DNA of 64,000 nt from contig NC_092248.1 in the NCBI RefSeq assembly GCF_036320965.1, positions 25,701,820 through 25,765,819 on the forward strand, written 5' to 3'. Below are positions 46,823 through 58,183 of this stretch, in pieces. The notes beneath the pieces are model-generated. The model saw only the letters and a list, made by a program, of their open reading frames with translations. It was not told the origin of the DNA and made no database searches. Source of the DNA: Panulirus ornatus. Lineage: Eukaryota > Arthropoda > Malacostraca > Decapoda > Palinuridae. Positions within the stretch are counted from its first letter, which is position 1, and the number at the start of each line of letters is the position of its first letter. Made by a program: the position numbers and the translations under genes.

Positions 46823-47876
46823 TGTGTGACACGTATCTTCAGAAGTGTGACACGTATCTTCAGAAGTGTGACACGTATCTTCAGAAGTGTGACACGTATC
46901 TTCAGAAGTGTGACACGTATCTTTAGAAGTGTGACATGTATCTTCAGAAGTGTGAGACGTATCTTCAGAAGTGTGACACGTATCTTCAGAAGTGTGACAC
47001 GTATCTTTAGAAGTGTGACACGTATCTTCAGAAGTGTGACACGTATCTTCAGAAGTGTGACACGTATCTTCAGAAGTGTGACACGTATCTTTAGAAGTGT
47101 GACACGTATCTTCAGAAGTGTGAGACGTATCTTCAGAAGTATGACACGTATCTTCAGAAGTGTGACACGTATCTTCAGAAGTGTGACACGTATCTTTAGA
47201 AGTGTGACACGTATCTTCAGAAGTGTGACACGTATCTTCAGAAGTGTGACACGTATCTTCAGAAGTGTGACACGTATCTTCAGAAGTGTGACACGTATCT
47301 TTAGAAGTGTGACACGTATCTTCAGAAGTGTGACACGTATCTTCAGAAGTGTGACACGTATCTTCAGAAGTGTGAGACGTATCTTCAGAAGTGTGACACG
47401 TATTTTCAGAAGTGTGACACGTATCTTCAGAAGTGTGACACGTGTCTTCAGAAGTGTGAGACGTATCTTCAGAAGTGTGACACGTATCTTTAGAAGTGTG
47501 ACACGTATCTTCAGAAGTGTGACACGTATCTTCAGAAGTGTGACACGTATCTTCAGAAGTGTGAGACGTATCTTCAGAAGTGTGAGACGTATCTTCAGAA
47601 GTGTGACACGTATCTTTAGAAGTGTGACACGTATCTTCAGAAGTGTGACACGTATCTTCAGAAGTGTGACACGTATCTTCAGAAGTGTGAGACGTATCTT
47701 CAGAAGTGTGACACGTATCTTTAGAAGTGTGACACGTATCTTCAGAAGTGTGACACGTATCTTCAGAAGTGTGACACGTATCTTCAGAAGTGTGACACGT
47801 ATCTTCAGAAGTGTGAGACGTATCTTCAGAAGTGTGACATGTATCTTCAGAAGTGTGACACGTATCTTCAGAAGTC
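46823..47876. repeat. 21-bp minisatellite, ~50 copies, with ~105-bp higher order
   Basis: Unit GTGTGACACGTATCTTCAGAA. Sequence variants recur at regular spacing: CTTTAG in place of CTTCAG near 46,920, 47,006, 47,090, 47,196, 47,301, 47,490, 47,615 and 47,721, mostly multiples of 105 bp (five units). GAGACG replaces GACACG in others. It is open as (RSVTRIF)n, but this is a property of a 21-bp unit. Confidence 0.97.
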
Positions 47877-47947
47877 TACCGATGGTTCATGCAAACTTTA
47901 GTGGAAATTTGAGGCCTAAGTGTAACTCTTTTTTCCACCTGAACAAA

Positions 47948-48115
47948 GCTCATATGGTGTACATGAACGTGTTCAGTCAGAAGATGTTGGCTCATATGGT
48001 GTACATGAACGTATTCAGCCAGAAGATGTTGGCTCATATGGTGTACATGAACGTATTCAGTCAGAAGATGTTGGCTCATATGGTGTACATGAACGTATTC
48101 AGCCAGAAGATGGTG
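47948..48115. repeat. 42-bp repeat, four copies
   Basis: Unit starts GCTCATATGGTGTACATGAA and ends CAGAAGATGTTG. Four copies, few differences (AGTCAG / AGCCAG alternate). Confidence 0.97.
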
Positions 48116-48469
48116 AACAGATTCCATAAACGCACGTCACTTGACAACTTCATGTTAGCGACATCTCCACCAAACATCAGTCTGGGCCACAACCCACGAG
48201 GCATCTCATCCAAATATACGTAGATCCCTGTTTCTCTGGGCGGAGTGAAGAGACAAAATACGGGCTGCCTTACTCAACAGAGGACATCTAAATCCACAGC
48301 TTTTTATGTGTTTCAGTTGAAGATCAAGTGTGCACGACTTATGCGAAGATTTGGGTAAACGAAAGAACATCTTGCGCTTTCTGGACAACGAGATACTTCT
48401 TAACAGAATCCCAGCTTATGAAAATTGATATTCCAGTATGTTGTATTTCTTCATTCTCTCAGTTTTCTA
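48116..48469. other. Unassigned sequence in intron 2
   Basis: Nothing recognised; may include the 3' flank of the next LINE relic. Confidence 0.4.
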
Positions 48470-49425
48470 TTCATATATTTCCACCAAAGTAGCAATCTTG
48501 TGATATTCGTCTAAACGACTTTTGAAAGTATTTATAGTCTTAGCATTTACTACGTCTGACGGTAACTTATTATGCTGTTCAACACATTTATAGGAAAAGA
48601 AGCTTTTCCCACGTCCGTACTACATCTTTTAGCTTTGAGTTTTATTCCATTTGTCCTGGTAATCATATTTTCTTGTTCTTCGAAAAGATGTTCCTGATTT
48701 ACTTTATCGAACTTGTCCAGAATTTTATGCACTTGGATTAAGTCGTCGCGAAGTCTACGTTTTTAAGGGAGAAGAGATCCAATTGTTTTAGCTTCTCTTC
48801 GTATGCCAGATTTCTGAGATGGGATCAATTATGTCGCGCGTCTTTGTACTTGCTCTAATTTTTCCTTGTCTTTTTAATAGTTTGGCGACCAAAACTGGAT
48901 TGCATATTCAAGGTGTGTTCTTACTTGAGAATTATAAAGTGTGAGAATTGTTTCCGGTGTCTTGTAATCTATGTTCCTGGTTATGAAACCTAACATTTGG
49001 TTGCCTTCTTTACTTGCTGCCTGACACTGTTTAGTGTCCTTCAGATTGCCGCTAATGACAACTCCAAGGTCTTTTTCTTCATTTACTTTAGTTAAAGAGT
49101 TTCCGAATAATTTGTAGTGGCAACGTATATTCTTGTCTCCAAAGTGCATAACTTTACACTTGTCTACATCACACTTCATTTGCCATCTGTCTGACAACTC
49201 CGCTAATAAGTTAAGATTTCTTTGAATCATTTCTTAGTCCCGCCTGTTTACAGCTGTACCTCGTGGTTTAGTATTGTCAGGTCATTTGTGTATATTATGA
49301 AAAGAATTGGGCCTAGGACCGACCCCTGTGGCACACCACTCGTTACGTCTAGCCAATCTGAGGCTTCGCTGTTTATTTATACACGCTGCTTTTTTTCGGT
49401 CGGAAGCCAGTCTCTGATCTGAGGA
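48470..49425 (-). pseudogene. CR1/Jockey-type LINE, RT 3' half
   Basis: Minus strand: [20 protein letters not shown] (motif B, near 49,300-49,350); the catalytic FADD region that should follow is not seen, apparently deleted. The open frame 48,874-49,230 starts in LNLLAELSDRWQMKCDVDKC and has KVMHFGDKN, EKDLGVVIS, and THLEYAIQFWSP. Frames then break through RRRLRDDLIQVHKILDKFD and ITRTNGIKLKAKRC near 48,600-48,760. This order is typical of the RT thumb and C-terminus of CR1/Jockey-type LINEs common in decapods (recall). It is a different and older family than RTE-A. Confidence 0.85.
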
Positions 49426-50030
49426 AGATGAGGACGGGGAAGGAAGGACAGTATATGGGTGCGATGGCGTGAGCGTGTAAGAGTTCAGAGAGATTCGTAA
49501 CGATAAGAAGGAGGGAAAGTCTAGACGTTCTGAGTGATACGTGGGTGGGGGAACAGAGAAAAGAAAGTAGATGAACCGATAGACGAGAGGTAGGGGGTAC
49601 GAAAATTAGAAATAGGGCGCAGATGAGCCGGAAGGATTGGGCACGGCAACGACTGGAGGGAGTACAGGATGATGAGTGATTGCAGGAGGTGGAAGATTGA
49701 GATGGAAAGGTAGAAAAGGTGTGGTGGTGGATAAAGAAATAGAAAACGAATGACAGATAAGTAGAAGTGGGTAATGGAAGTCATCGAAGGGGAACTGGGA
49801 AGATGAGGAGTCAGTCCTGTGTGGTAAGAGGATATCTTTAGGTGCGCCACACACGCGTGCGCACACACCCACTGAGACATGGCACATACCTTGGTACAAA
49901 TGCCTTCCCCTACGAATGATCCAGGAGACCAGAACATATTCGTCCAACATAACTGCACACTTGAACTTACGGAAATTCCTATATTTACAATTGGATGACA
50001 TCATAATCATAAAAGAAAAAACAAACACGA
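49426..50030. other. Unassigned purine-rich sequence in intron 2
   Basis: GA-rich plus strand; minus-strand open frames here reflect composition. No element recognised. Confidence 0.45.
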
Positions 50031-50456
50031 GAGAGAAAGAGAAGCTTGATGTTATCTGATGTAGAGGAGAAAGAGAAGCTTGATGTTATCTGATGTAGAG
50101 GAGAAAGAGAAGCTTGATGTTATCTGATGTAGAGGAGAAAGAGAAGCTTGATGTTATCTGATGTAGAGGAGAAAGAGAAGCTTGATGTTATCTGATGGAG
50201 AGGAGAAAGAGAAGCTTGATGTTATCTGATGTAGAGGAGAAAGAGAAGCTTGATGTTATCTGATGTAGAGGAGAAAGAGAAGCTTGATGTTATCTGATGT
50301 AGAGGAGAAAGAGAAGCTTGATGTTATCTGATGTAGAGGAGAAAGAGAAGCTTGATGTTATCTGATGTAGAGGAGAAAGAGAAGCTTGATGTTATCTGAT
50401 GTAGAGGAGAAAGAGAAGCTTGATGTTATCTGATGTAGAGGAGAAAGAGAAGCTTG
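50031..50456. repeat. 34-bp minisatellite, ~12.5 copies
   Basis: Unit begins GAAGCTTGATGTTATCTGAT and ends GTAGAGGAGAAAGA. Nearly perfect copies, one with GGAGAG for GTAGAG near 50,195. Confidence 0.98.
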
Positions 50457-50775
50457 AATGTGATCTCATGATATACAGATGCCACAGAGAAGCTCCTCGC
50501 GTTCCTCCGCTAGTAGTAAGAATTACTAGAGGGTAACACAGAGCGTCCATGGACTCCCTGCACACATCAGCACCAAGGCATTACTATCACTACCGTAACT
50601 CACCTGAAACAAGACACTGTAAACAGAAAACAAAAGAAAATGTGACAGTATTACACAGCGGCCATCTCATGGCCGAAGACAAGGAGACCTGGTCACGCAG
50701 GCCAGGAGGAATCAACGTCACTTGTCTCACGTCAACAACTGAGTCAGACTTGTGGTAGGATGTAGGAAGAGTTGA
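50457..50775. other. Unassigned sequence in intron 2
   Basis: A short plus frame 50,549-50,758 is open but without recognisable motif. Confidence 0.45.
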
Positions 50776-51548
50776 AACTGTCACTGTACCACCTCCACTT
50801 CTCCTCACTGTCGCTGTACCACCTCCACTTCTCCTCACTGTCACTGTACCACCTCCACTTCTCCTGTCACTGTACCACCTCCACTTCTCCTCACTGTCGC
50901 TGTACCACCTCCACTTCTCCTCACTGTCACTGTACCACCTCCACTTCTCCTGTCACTGTACCATCTCCACTTCTCCTAACTGTCACTGTACCAACTCCAC
51001 TTCTCCTGTCACTATACCACCTCCACTTCTCCTGTCACTGTACCACCTCCACTTCTCCTAACTGTCACTGTACCACTCCACTTCTTCTAACTGTCACTGT
51101 ACCACCTTCACTTCTCGTAACTGTCAATGTACCACCTCCACTTCTCGCAACTGTCACTGTACCACCTCCACTTCTCGTGATTGTCACTGTACAATCTCCA
51201 CTTCTTGTAACTATCACTGTATCATCCCCACTTCTTGTAGCTATCATTTACCACCTCCACTTCTTGTAGATATCATTGTACCACCTCCATTTCCCGTAGC
51301 TATCACTGTACCACCTCCACTTCTCGTAACTGTTAATGTATCACTTCCGCTTCTCCTAAGTGTAACTGCCACCTCCACATCTCGTAACTGTTAATATGCT
51401 ACCTCCACTTCTCATCACTGTCACTGTACAACCTCCGCTTCTCTTAACATTCGGTGTATCAACACTTCTCGTAACTGTTACTGTAACACCTCCACGTCTC
51501 GTAACTGTCAAGGTACCATCTCCACTTTTCGTAACTGTCAGTATGCCA
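50776..51548. repeat. 30/24-bp minisatellite, degenerate to the right
   Basis: Unit like ACTGTCACTGTACCACCTCC plus ACTTCTCCTC; some units lack 6 bp (CTCCTGTCACTG). Divergence grows after ~51,180. Confidence 0.95.
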
Positions 51549-51564
51549 AACCTGACTGATGGCA

Positions 51565-52556
51565 TGTTCTTATTGTGGACCAGACCTGATTGATGATGCT
51601 TCTTTAATGTATACCAGACCTGAGTGATGGGTGTGTCCTTATTGTGGACCAGACCTGAGTGATGGGTGTGTCCTTATTGTGGACCAGACCTGAGTGATGG
51701 GTGTGTCCTTATTGTGGCAAAGAACTTACTAATTTGCTGCTCTTAACGTGGACAGGACCTGATAGATGGGGTGTCCTTATTGTAGGTCAGACCTGACTGA
51801 ATGGGTGTGCTTGTGTTGGACTGACGTAACCGAAGGGGCGTTGTTATTGTGGACCACACCTGACCGAAGAGGTGTTCTTCTGGTGGACCAGAACTGACTG
51901 ATGGTTGCCCTTATTGTGGACCAGACTGAACTGACGTAATGTTGGTATTGTGGAGAAAACCTGAAAAATGGAATGACCATATTGTGGACCAGAACTGACT
52001 GATGTTATGTATTGTGGACCAGACCTGACTGATGTTATGTATTGTGGACCAGACTTGACAGATGGGTGTATCTTACTGAGGCCCAAGCCTGACAAATTTG
52101 CTGCTCTTATTATTGACCAGACCTGACTGATGGTGTGTCCTTATTGTGTTCCAGACCTTACTGAAGGGATGTTCTATTGTGGACCAGATCTGAATGATGG
52201 GATTGTCCTTAATGTAGAGCTGACGTGACTGATAGCTATGTCCTTAATATGGACCACACCTGACTGATGCGTGTGTATCTGTTGTGAACCAGACCTGGTT
52301 ATTGGGTATGTCCTTATTGTGGACTAGACTGATTGATGGTGTGTCCTTATTGTGGACCAGACCTGACTGATGGTGTGTCCTTATTGTGGACCAGACCTGA
52401 CTGATGGTGTGTCCTTATTGTGGACCAGACCTGACTGATGGTGTGTCCTTATTGTGAACCAGACCTGACTGATGGTGTGTCCTTATTGTGGACCAGACCT
52501 GACTGATGGTGTGTCCTTATTGTGGACCAGACCTGACTGATGAGGTATCCTTCTTT
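51565..52556. repeat. 34-bp minisatellite, degenerate with a perfect right end
   Basis: Unit TTATTGTGGACCAGACCTGA plus CTGATGGTGTGTCC. Units to ~52,310 are diverged; 52,330-52,540 holds about six nearly perfect ones. Confidence 0.95.
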
Positions 52557-52564
52557 TGCACACG

Positions 52565-52964
52565 ATATACAACAACAAGAACAACAACAAGAAGGATTAA
52601 CACATGATACATAAAGTCAACAACAACAACAAGACAAAACATGGTATATAAAGACAAGATCAACAACAACAAGACAAAACATGGTATATAAAGACAAGAT
52701 CAACAACAACAAGAGTTAACACGAGATATATAGACAAGAAGAAGAAAAAGAAGAAGAAGAAGAAGAAGAAGAAGAAGAAGAAGAAGAAGAAGAAGAAGAA
52801 GAAGAAGAAGAAGAAGAAGAAGAAGAAGAAGAAGAACAACAACAACAACAACAACAACAACAGCAACAACAACAACAAGGGGTTAACACACGATATATAA
52901 AGACAGCATCAACAACAACAAAAACAACGACAGCAACAACAACAACAACAACAACAACAACAAG

Positions 52965-53044
<80 letters not shown>

Positions 53045-53060
53045 GGATTAACACACGATA
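52565..53060. repeat. (CAA)n/(GAA)n trinucleotide cluster with interspersed 30-60-bp repeats
   Basis: AAG run at ~52,736-52,835, CAA runs at ~52,836-52,880 and ~52,912-53,045. Blocks like TTAACACACGATATATAAAG recur between them. Confidence 0.97.
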
Positions 53061-53118
53061 TAAAGACAAGATTCAAATAACGGGGTAGAGGGGTACGGAA
53101 GACGATACTTTTGTGTGA

Positions 53119-53335
53119 AAACTAAGCTAACATAAAGGTTAAACTAAGGCAAAAGCTAAGCTAACGTGAAAGTTAAACTAAGGCAAAAGCTAAGCTAACG
53201 TGAAAGTTAAACTAAGGCAAAAGCTAAGCTAACGTGAAAGTTAAACCACGGCAAAAGCTAAGCTAACGTGAAAGTTAAACTAAGGCAAGCTAAGCTAACG
53301 TGAAAGTTAAACTAAGGCAAGCTAAGCTAAGGTAA
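53119..53335. repeat. 34-bp minisatellite, ~6 copies
   Basis: Unit GCTAAGCTAACGTGAAAGTT plus AAACTAAGGCAAAA; the last units lose 3-4 bp. Confidence 0.96.
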
Positions 53336-53384
53336 AGGACAACATCATTTGAAAGACGACAACTCAGGTTAACTTTCCTCTACC

Positions 53385-54035
53385 ATGTCTTCCGTGTCTT
53401 GATTGGGATGTGTAAATAATTCTTGTCTTGATTGGTATGTGTAAATAATTCTTCTGTGTCTTGATTGGTATGTGTGAATAATTCTTGTCTTGATTGGTAT
53501 GTGTAAATGATTCTTCTGTGTCTTGATTGGTATGTGTAAATGATTCTTCTGTGTCTTGATTGGTATGAGTAAATAATTCTTCTGTCTTGAGTGGTATGTA
53601 TACATGATTACTCTTTGTCCTGATTGATATGTATAGATAATTCTGTGTCTTGATTGGTATGTGTAAATGATTCTTCTGTGTCTTGATTGGTATGAGTAAA
53701 TAATTCTTCTGTCTTGAGTGGTATGTATACATGATTACTCTTTGTCCTGATTGATATGTATAGATAATTCTGCTATGTCTTGATTGGCATGTATACATAA
53801 TTATTCTGTGTCTTGACCTTTATGTATGCATAATTCTTCTGTGTTTTGATCGGTATATATACATAATTCTCCTGTGTCTTACTTGGTATGTATACATAAT
53901 TCTTCTGTGTCTTGATCGGTATGTATACACAATTCTTTGTCTTGACTGGTATGTATACATAATTCTTCTCTGTCTTGATTGGTATGTATACATAATTCTT
54001 CTGTGTCTTGATTGGTATGTATACGTAATTCTTCT
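53385..54035. repeat. ~33-bp minisatellite, ~20 diverged copies
   Basis: Unit like TTGATTGGTATGTGTAAATG plus ATTCTTCTGTGTC, with length variants; a larger block (~53,480-53,590) recurs at ~53,640-53,710. Confidence 0.94.
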
Positions 54036-54210
54036 TATGATAAGAATAGTTTCCAGTTCATTGGTAAGAATTGTATAAAGCTGTGAGATACTTTTCTTCA
54101 TTGTTTACATTATGTTCATATCTCCTTGATGGTATCAATTGCTGTTACAAAGGAGAGGATCCCAAGCGGATGTGATGAAGAAATTCTTTCATCCAAAAAT
54201 TCTGAAGGAA

Positions 54211-54345
54211 TTACCTGGTCACACGGAGGGAAATACCTGGTCACACGGAGGGAAATACCTGGTCACACGGAGGGGTCACAACGAGGGAATTACTCGGTCA
54301 CACGAAGGGAATTACTTGGTCACACGGAGGGAATTATTTTGTCAC
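54211..54345. repeat. ~22-bp repeat, six to seven copies
   Basis: Unit like ACCTGGTCACACGGAGGGAA plus AT. Confidence 0.94.
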
Positions 54346-54409
54346 ATGATCTATGAAAAAACTACAACATCCACATCATAGTCATGCCATTATCGGAATA
54401 TGATCTTGG

Positions 54410-55090
54410 GTTATTGTACATTACGATATGTTGTTATCTGTCGTGAGATGGTGTAGTTTATGGTATGTTGTTATCTGTTGTGAGATAGTGTACATTACGA
54501 TATGTTGTTATCTGTCGTGAGATAGTGTAGTGTATGGTATGTTGTTATCTGATGTGAGATAGTGTAGTTTATGGTATGTTGTTATCTGTTGTGAGATAGT
54601 GTACTTTATGTTATGTTGTTATCTGTTGTGAGATAGTGTACTTTATGGTATGTTGTTATCTGTTGTGAGATAGTCTACTTTATGGTATGTTGTTATCTGT
54701 TGTGAGATAGTGTACTTTATGGTATGTTGTTATCTGTTGTGAGATAGTGTACTTTATGGTATGTTGTTATCTGTTGTGAGATATTGTACTTTATGGTATG
54801 TTGTTATCTGTTGTGAGATAGTGTACTTTATGGTATGTTGTTATCTGTTGTGAGATAGTGTACTTTATGGTATGTTGTTATCTGTTGTGATATAGTGTAC
54901 TTTATGGTATGTTGTTATCTGTCGTGAGATAGTGTACTTTATGGTATGTTGTTATCTGTTGTGAGATAAAGTACTTTATGGTATGTTGTTATCTGTTGTG
55001 AGGTAGTGTAGTTTATGGTATGTTGTTATCTGTCGTGAGATAGTGTACTTTATGGTATGTTGTTATCTGTGGTGAGATAATGTACATTGT
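54410..55090. repeat. 37-bp minisatellite, ~18 copies
   Basis: Unit TTTATGGTATGTTGTTATCT plus GTTGTGAGATAGTGTAC. It ends ~95 bp before exon 3 of the IR-like gene. Confidence 0.97.
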
Positions 55091-55186
55091 GAGATTTCTC
55101 ATGAATATTGCTACTGACATCTGTTCGTCTAGTAATTCTTAGTGGTCTGTGGCTGTACTTTACCACACAAGGATTATTCATCTCAG

Positions 55187-55374
55187 GTTTTTAGAAGCGT
55201 CTGGACTATGGCTCTGGCCAGAGACACGCGTTATAACAGTAGGAGGAAAGCAAGGTATGGAGGCTTTTCTCTACCATCCTAGTCTCCGTAACACCAAACA
55301 TATCCTATATCTTGATGTTAATTTTGATAAATTCACATTCAACATGATACTCAAGAGAGAAAACTACAAGAAAG
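55187..55374 (+). CDS. IR-like gene exon 3
   Basis: Acceptor TTCATCTCAG|G completes the split Arg codon from exon 2 (AG|G). It reads FLEASGLWLWPETRVITVGG, then KQGMEAFLYHPSLRNTKHIL and YLDVNFDKF. It ends AAGAAAG|GTAAGA in phase 1. 188 nt, open. GLWLWPETRV...GG...LRNT is the most recognisable stretch of the gene. Confidence 0.8.
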
Positions 55375-55520
55375 GTAAGATCATGCAAGAATGATACCTC
55401 CCTGCATGTTGTGCCTGATATGAACTTACTATTGCTGACATTGTGTTACATCTCTTCGTTATTTCCTTATAAATTTGCAATCCTCAACACCAACTAGTTA
55501 TCAATCAAATCAGTACCAGC

Positions 55521-57906
55521 TCAGGGTTGGTGAGAGGACAAGAGCTAAGGAAGTAGTAGCACTACTCCTGAAGCAGGAGTTGTGGGAGTGTGTGACAGCG
55601 TGTAAGAAAGTAGATTCTAAATCAATGTGGTTGGATGGAGAGGCAAGTGTTTTGGGAGCAGGTGAGTGAGTGTGTCAGCAGCTTTGATACACGAGACCGG
55701 GTTATAGTGATGGATGATTTGAATGTGAAGGTGATTGATGTGGCAGTTGAGGGTAAAATTGATGTACTTAGGATATTCAGTGTTGTGAAAAAAATGGTGA
55801 AGAGCCTGTGGATTTTTGTGCTGAAAAATGGCTGGCGATTGCAAATGCGTGGTTTAAAATGAGAGATATACATAAGTATACGTATGTAAGAAGGAAAGAG
55901 GGTCAAATAGATTATAGGATTACGTGTGAATTGATAGGTGTCTAAAACAAAGACTTTTGAATATCAATGTGTTGATAGCGGAAGCTGGAGGGATGTCTGG
56001 TCACTATCTTGTATAGGTAAAAGTGAAGATTTGTGAAGGTTTTTAATAAGAAGCAAGAATGTTGGGGAGCAGAGAGTGGTAAGAGTAAGTTAACTTGGAA
56101 AGGAGACTTGTGTGAAGAAGTACCAGGAGAGATTGAGTGTAGAATGGCAAAAGGTGAGAGCAAATGACGTAAGGGGAGTGAGGAAGGAATGAAATGTATT
56201 TAGGGAAGCAGTGAACACATGTGCAAAAGATGCATGTAGCATGAGAAAGGTGGGAGGTAGGCAGATTAGAAAGGGTGGTAAGGGGTAAGATGAAGAAGTA
56301 AAGTTGTTAGCAAAAGAGAAAAGAAAGGCGTTAAGATGATACTTACAAGGAAGGAGTGCAAATGATTGGGAGATATACAAAAGAAAGCGGCAGAAGGTTA
56401 AGAGGAAGGTGCGAGGGTTGAAAAAGAGGGCAAATGAGAGCTGGGGCGTGAGAGTATCATTAACCTTTGGGGAGGATAAGAATTTGTTTTGGAAGGAGGT
56501 AAATGACGTACGATAGATAAGAGAACAAATGGGAACATCGGTGAAGGGGGCAAGGGCGGAAGTGATAACAGGTAATGATGAAGTGAGGAGATGGAGTGAG
56601 CATTTTGAAGGTTTGTTGAATGTGTCTGATGATAGAGTAGCAGTTGTAGTGTGCATTCGTCGGGGTGGTGTGCGAAGTGAGAGGGTCAGGGAGAATATTT
56701 TGGTTAAAAGAGTAGAGTTGGTAAAAGCATTGCAGACGAAATCCAGAAAAGCGGGGATTTAGATAGTATTTCAGTTGCATTTATCAAGAAAGGGGGTGAC
56801 CATGTTGTTGGTTGGTTGGTAAGGATATTCACTGTATGTATGGATAATAATGGAGTGCCTGACAAAGGGAATAAAGGTGAGTTTTAACAACAGAGCCATA
56901 AGTTTCTTGAGTGTTCCTGGAAAACTCTCGTGGAGGGTATTGACTGAGCGAGTAAAGGCTTGTACAGAGCAGCAGATTGGGAAGGAGCAATGTGGTTTCA
57001 AAAGTGGATCAAGATATGTCGATCAGGTGTTACCTCTGAAGAATGTGTCCGAGAAATACTTAGAGAAACAGATAGATTTGTATTTGGCAATTTTCGTCTG
57101 GAGGAGTTATAGAAAAGGGTTGATAGAGGTGCTTTCTGGAAGGTCTTAAGAGTATATGCTGTGGGAGGTAAGTTGTTAGAACCAGTAAAAAGTTTTACCA
57201 AGGAGTGAGACACGTGTACAAGTAGCAAGAGTGGAGAATGATTGGTTCCCAGTGAAAGTGGGTCTGCGGCAGGGGTGTGTAATGTTTCCATGATCGTGAA
57301 GAGAGAGGCAAGTATGAAGTCTGTTGGGGATGAGAGGGCATGAGTAGTTTTTGTTCGCCAATGATAGACAACTAGTGATATTCAAGTGAGAAACTACAGA
57401 AGTTGGTGACAGAGTTTGGAAAGTGCGCGAAAAGAAAAATTTGAGAGCATATGTGAATATGAGCAACGCTATTTGAATGGAGGAAAATTAGAGGAAGAGA
57501 AACTGCAGAAGCTGGTGACTGAGTTTGGTAAAGTGTGTGAAAGAAGAAAGCTGAGAGTAAATGTGAATAAGAGCAAGGTTATTACGTACAGCAAGGAAGA
57601 GGGACAAGTCAACTGGAAGGTAAGTTTGAATGGAGAAAAACTGGAGTAAGTGAATTGTTTTAGATATCTAGGAGTGGATTTTACAGCGGATGGAACCATG
57701 GAAGCGGAAATGAGTCACGAGGTGGGGGAGGAGGGAAAAGTTCTGGGAGCGTTGAAAAATGTGTGGAAGGCAAGAACATTGTCTGGGAAAGCAAAAATGG
57801 ATATGTTTGAAGGAATAGTGGTTCCAACAATTCTATGCAGTTGCGAGGAGTGGGCTATAGAGAGGGTTGTGTAAAGGAGGGTGGATCTGTTGGAAATGAG
57901 ATGTTT
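55521..57906 (+). mobile_element. Old, degenerate RTE-A LINE copy fused to a SINE
   Basis: Starts in the endonuclease (GLVRGQEL-type, TRAREGVALLLKQELWE counterpart), skips part of GAYAPG, keeps DDLNVKV, and runs through linker and RT with many frameshifts. It is more diverged than the other large copies. Near 57,385-57,490 an old MOTIF-C-to-linker stretch is followed by a second, better-preserved copy of the same [20 protein letters not shown] stretch (57,495 onward). It ends at GAGATGTTTGAGG (57,909), where SINE sequence begins. Sits in intron 3 of the IR-like gene, same strand. Confidence 0.88.
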
Positions 57907-58016
57907 GAGGAACAGAGGGGGCCAGGTGAGGATATTCCAAAAAAGGCTCAGTCCTCTGTTCTTAACGCTACCTCGCTAACGCGGGAAATGACGAATAGTT
58001 TAAAAGAAAGAAATAA
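57907..58016 (+). mobile_element. RTE-A-derived SINE-like element, 3' half
   Basis: AACAGAGGGGGCCAGGTGAG to the terminal stem-loop (CTCGCTAACGCGGG, ~57,972-57,985) and an A-rich tail. The junction with the LINE lies in a shared GAGGAACAG/GAAGGAACAG-like stretch. Lies ~40 bp before the exon-4 acceptor. Confidence 0.9.
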
Positions 58017-58057
58017 AATAAATGTTTATTCCCATTCATATGTTCATTTTTCCTCAG

Positions 58058-58183
58058 CTTGGAATACTGGGGTAACACTGTACCGAAGATGTCTTTATTG
58101 TAACACGGGTAAGACAGACGTCCACCTATTTCGTCACTGGAACCTAGCAAGAGAGAAGCAGGAAACATATGACCTCTTTCAAG
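58058..58183 (+). CDS. IR-like gene exon 4
   Basis: Strong acceptor TTCATTTTTCCTCAG|CT; the phase-1 codon G|CT joins exon 3. It reads WNTGVTLYRRCLYCNTGKTD, then VHLFRHWNLAREKQETYDLF. It ends TTTCAAG|GTACGT in phase 1. The pair of cysteines in RRCLYC followed ~14 residues later by HWNL is, from recall, a hallmark of the receptor group, just before its ligand-binding domain. No following exon found before 64,000. Confidence 0.8.

Larger units (their letters stand above)
42236..58183 (+). other. Host gene: likely variant ionotropic receptor (IR), 5' four exons
   Basis: Gene-level entry. Exons 42,236-42,438, 42,741-42,902, 55,187-55,374 and 58,058-58,183 all have GT-AG borders, and phases agree (2, 2, 1, then phase 1 open at the end). 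Introns: 302 bp, 12.3 kb, 2.7 kb, and a fourth running beyond the window. Together they encode ~226 residues: a signal peptide, a region with SGCHLVL-type and TCRALIL stretches, GLWLWPETRV with LRNTKHILYL, and an RRCLYC...HWNL stretch. From memory this order matches the N-terminal extracellular part of divergent decapod ionotropic receptors (ligand-gated cation channels of chemosensory neurons). The ligand-binding core and membrane segments would lie downstream. No frame lesion seen. Gene reality is well supported; family name is recall, not a search. Confidence 0.75.

Noticed and set aside
46793..48223. 476-codon frame with (RSVTRIF)n repeats
   Set aside because: It is the translation of 21- and 42-bp tandem units, both multiples of 3. 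Unit variants include random-looking changes and no host domain is attached.
49521..50028. 145- and 140-codon minus-strand frames
   Set aside because: They overlap in different frames over a purine-rich stretch; no domain or splice logic.
52716..53069. Poly-Val/Ser/Phe open frames
   Set aside because: Translated CAA/GAA trinucleotide repeats.
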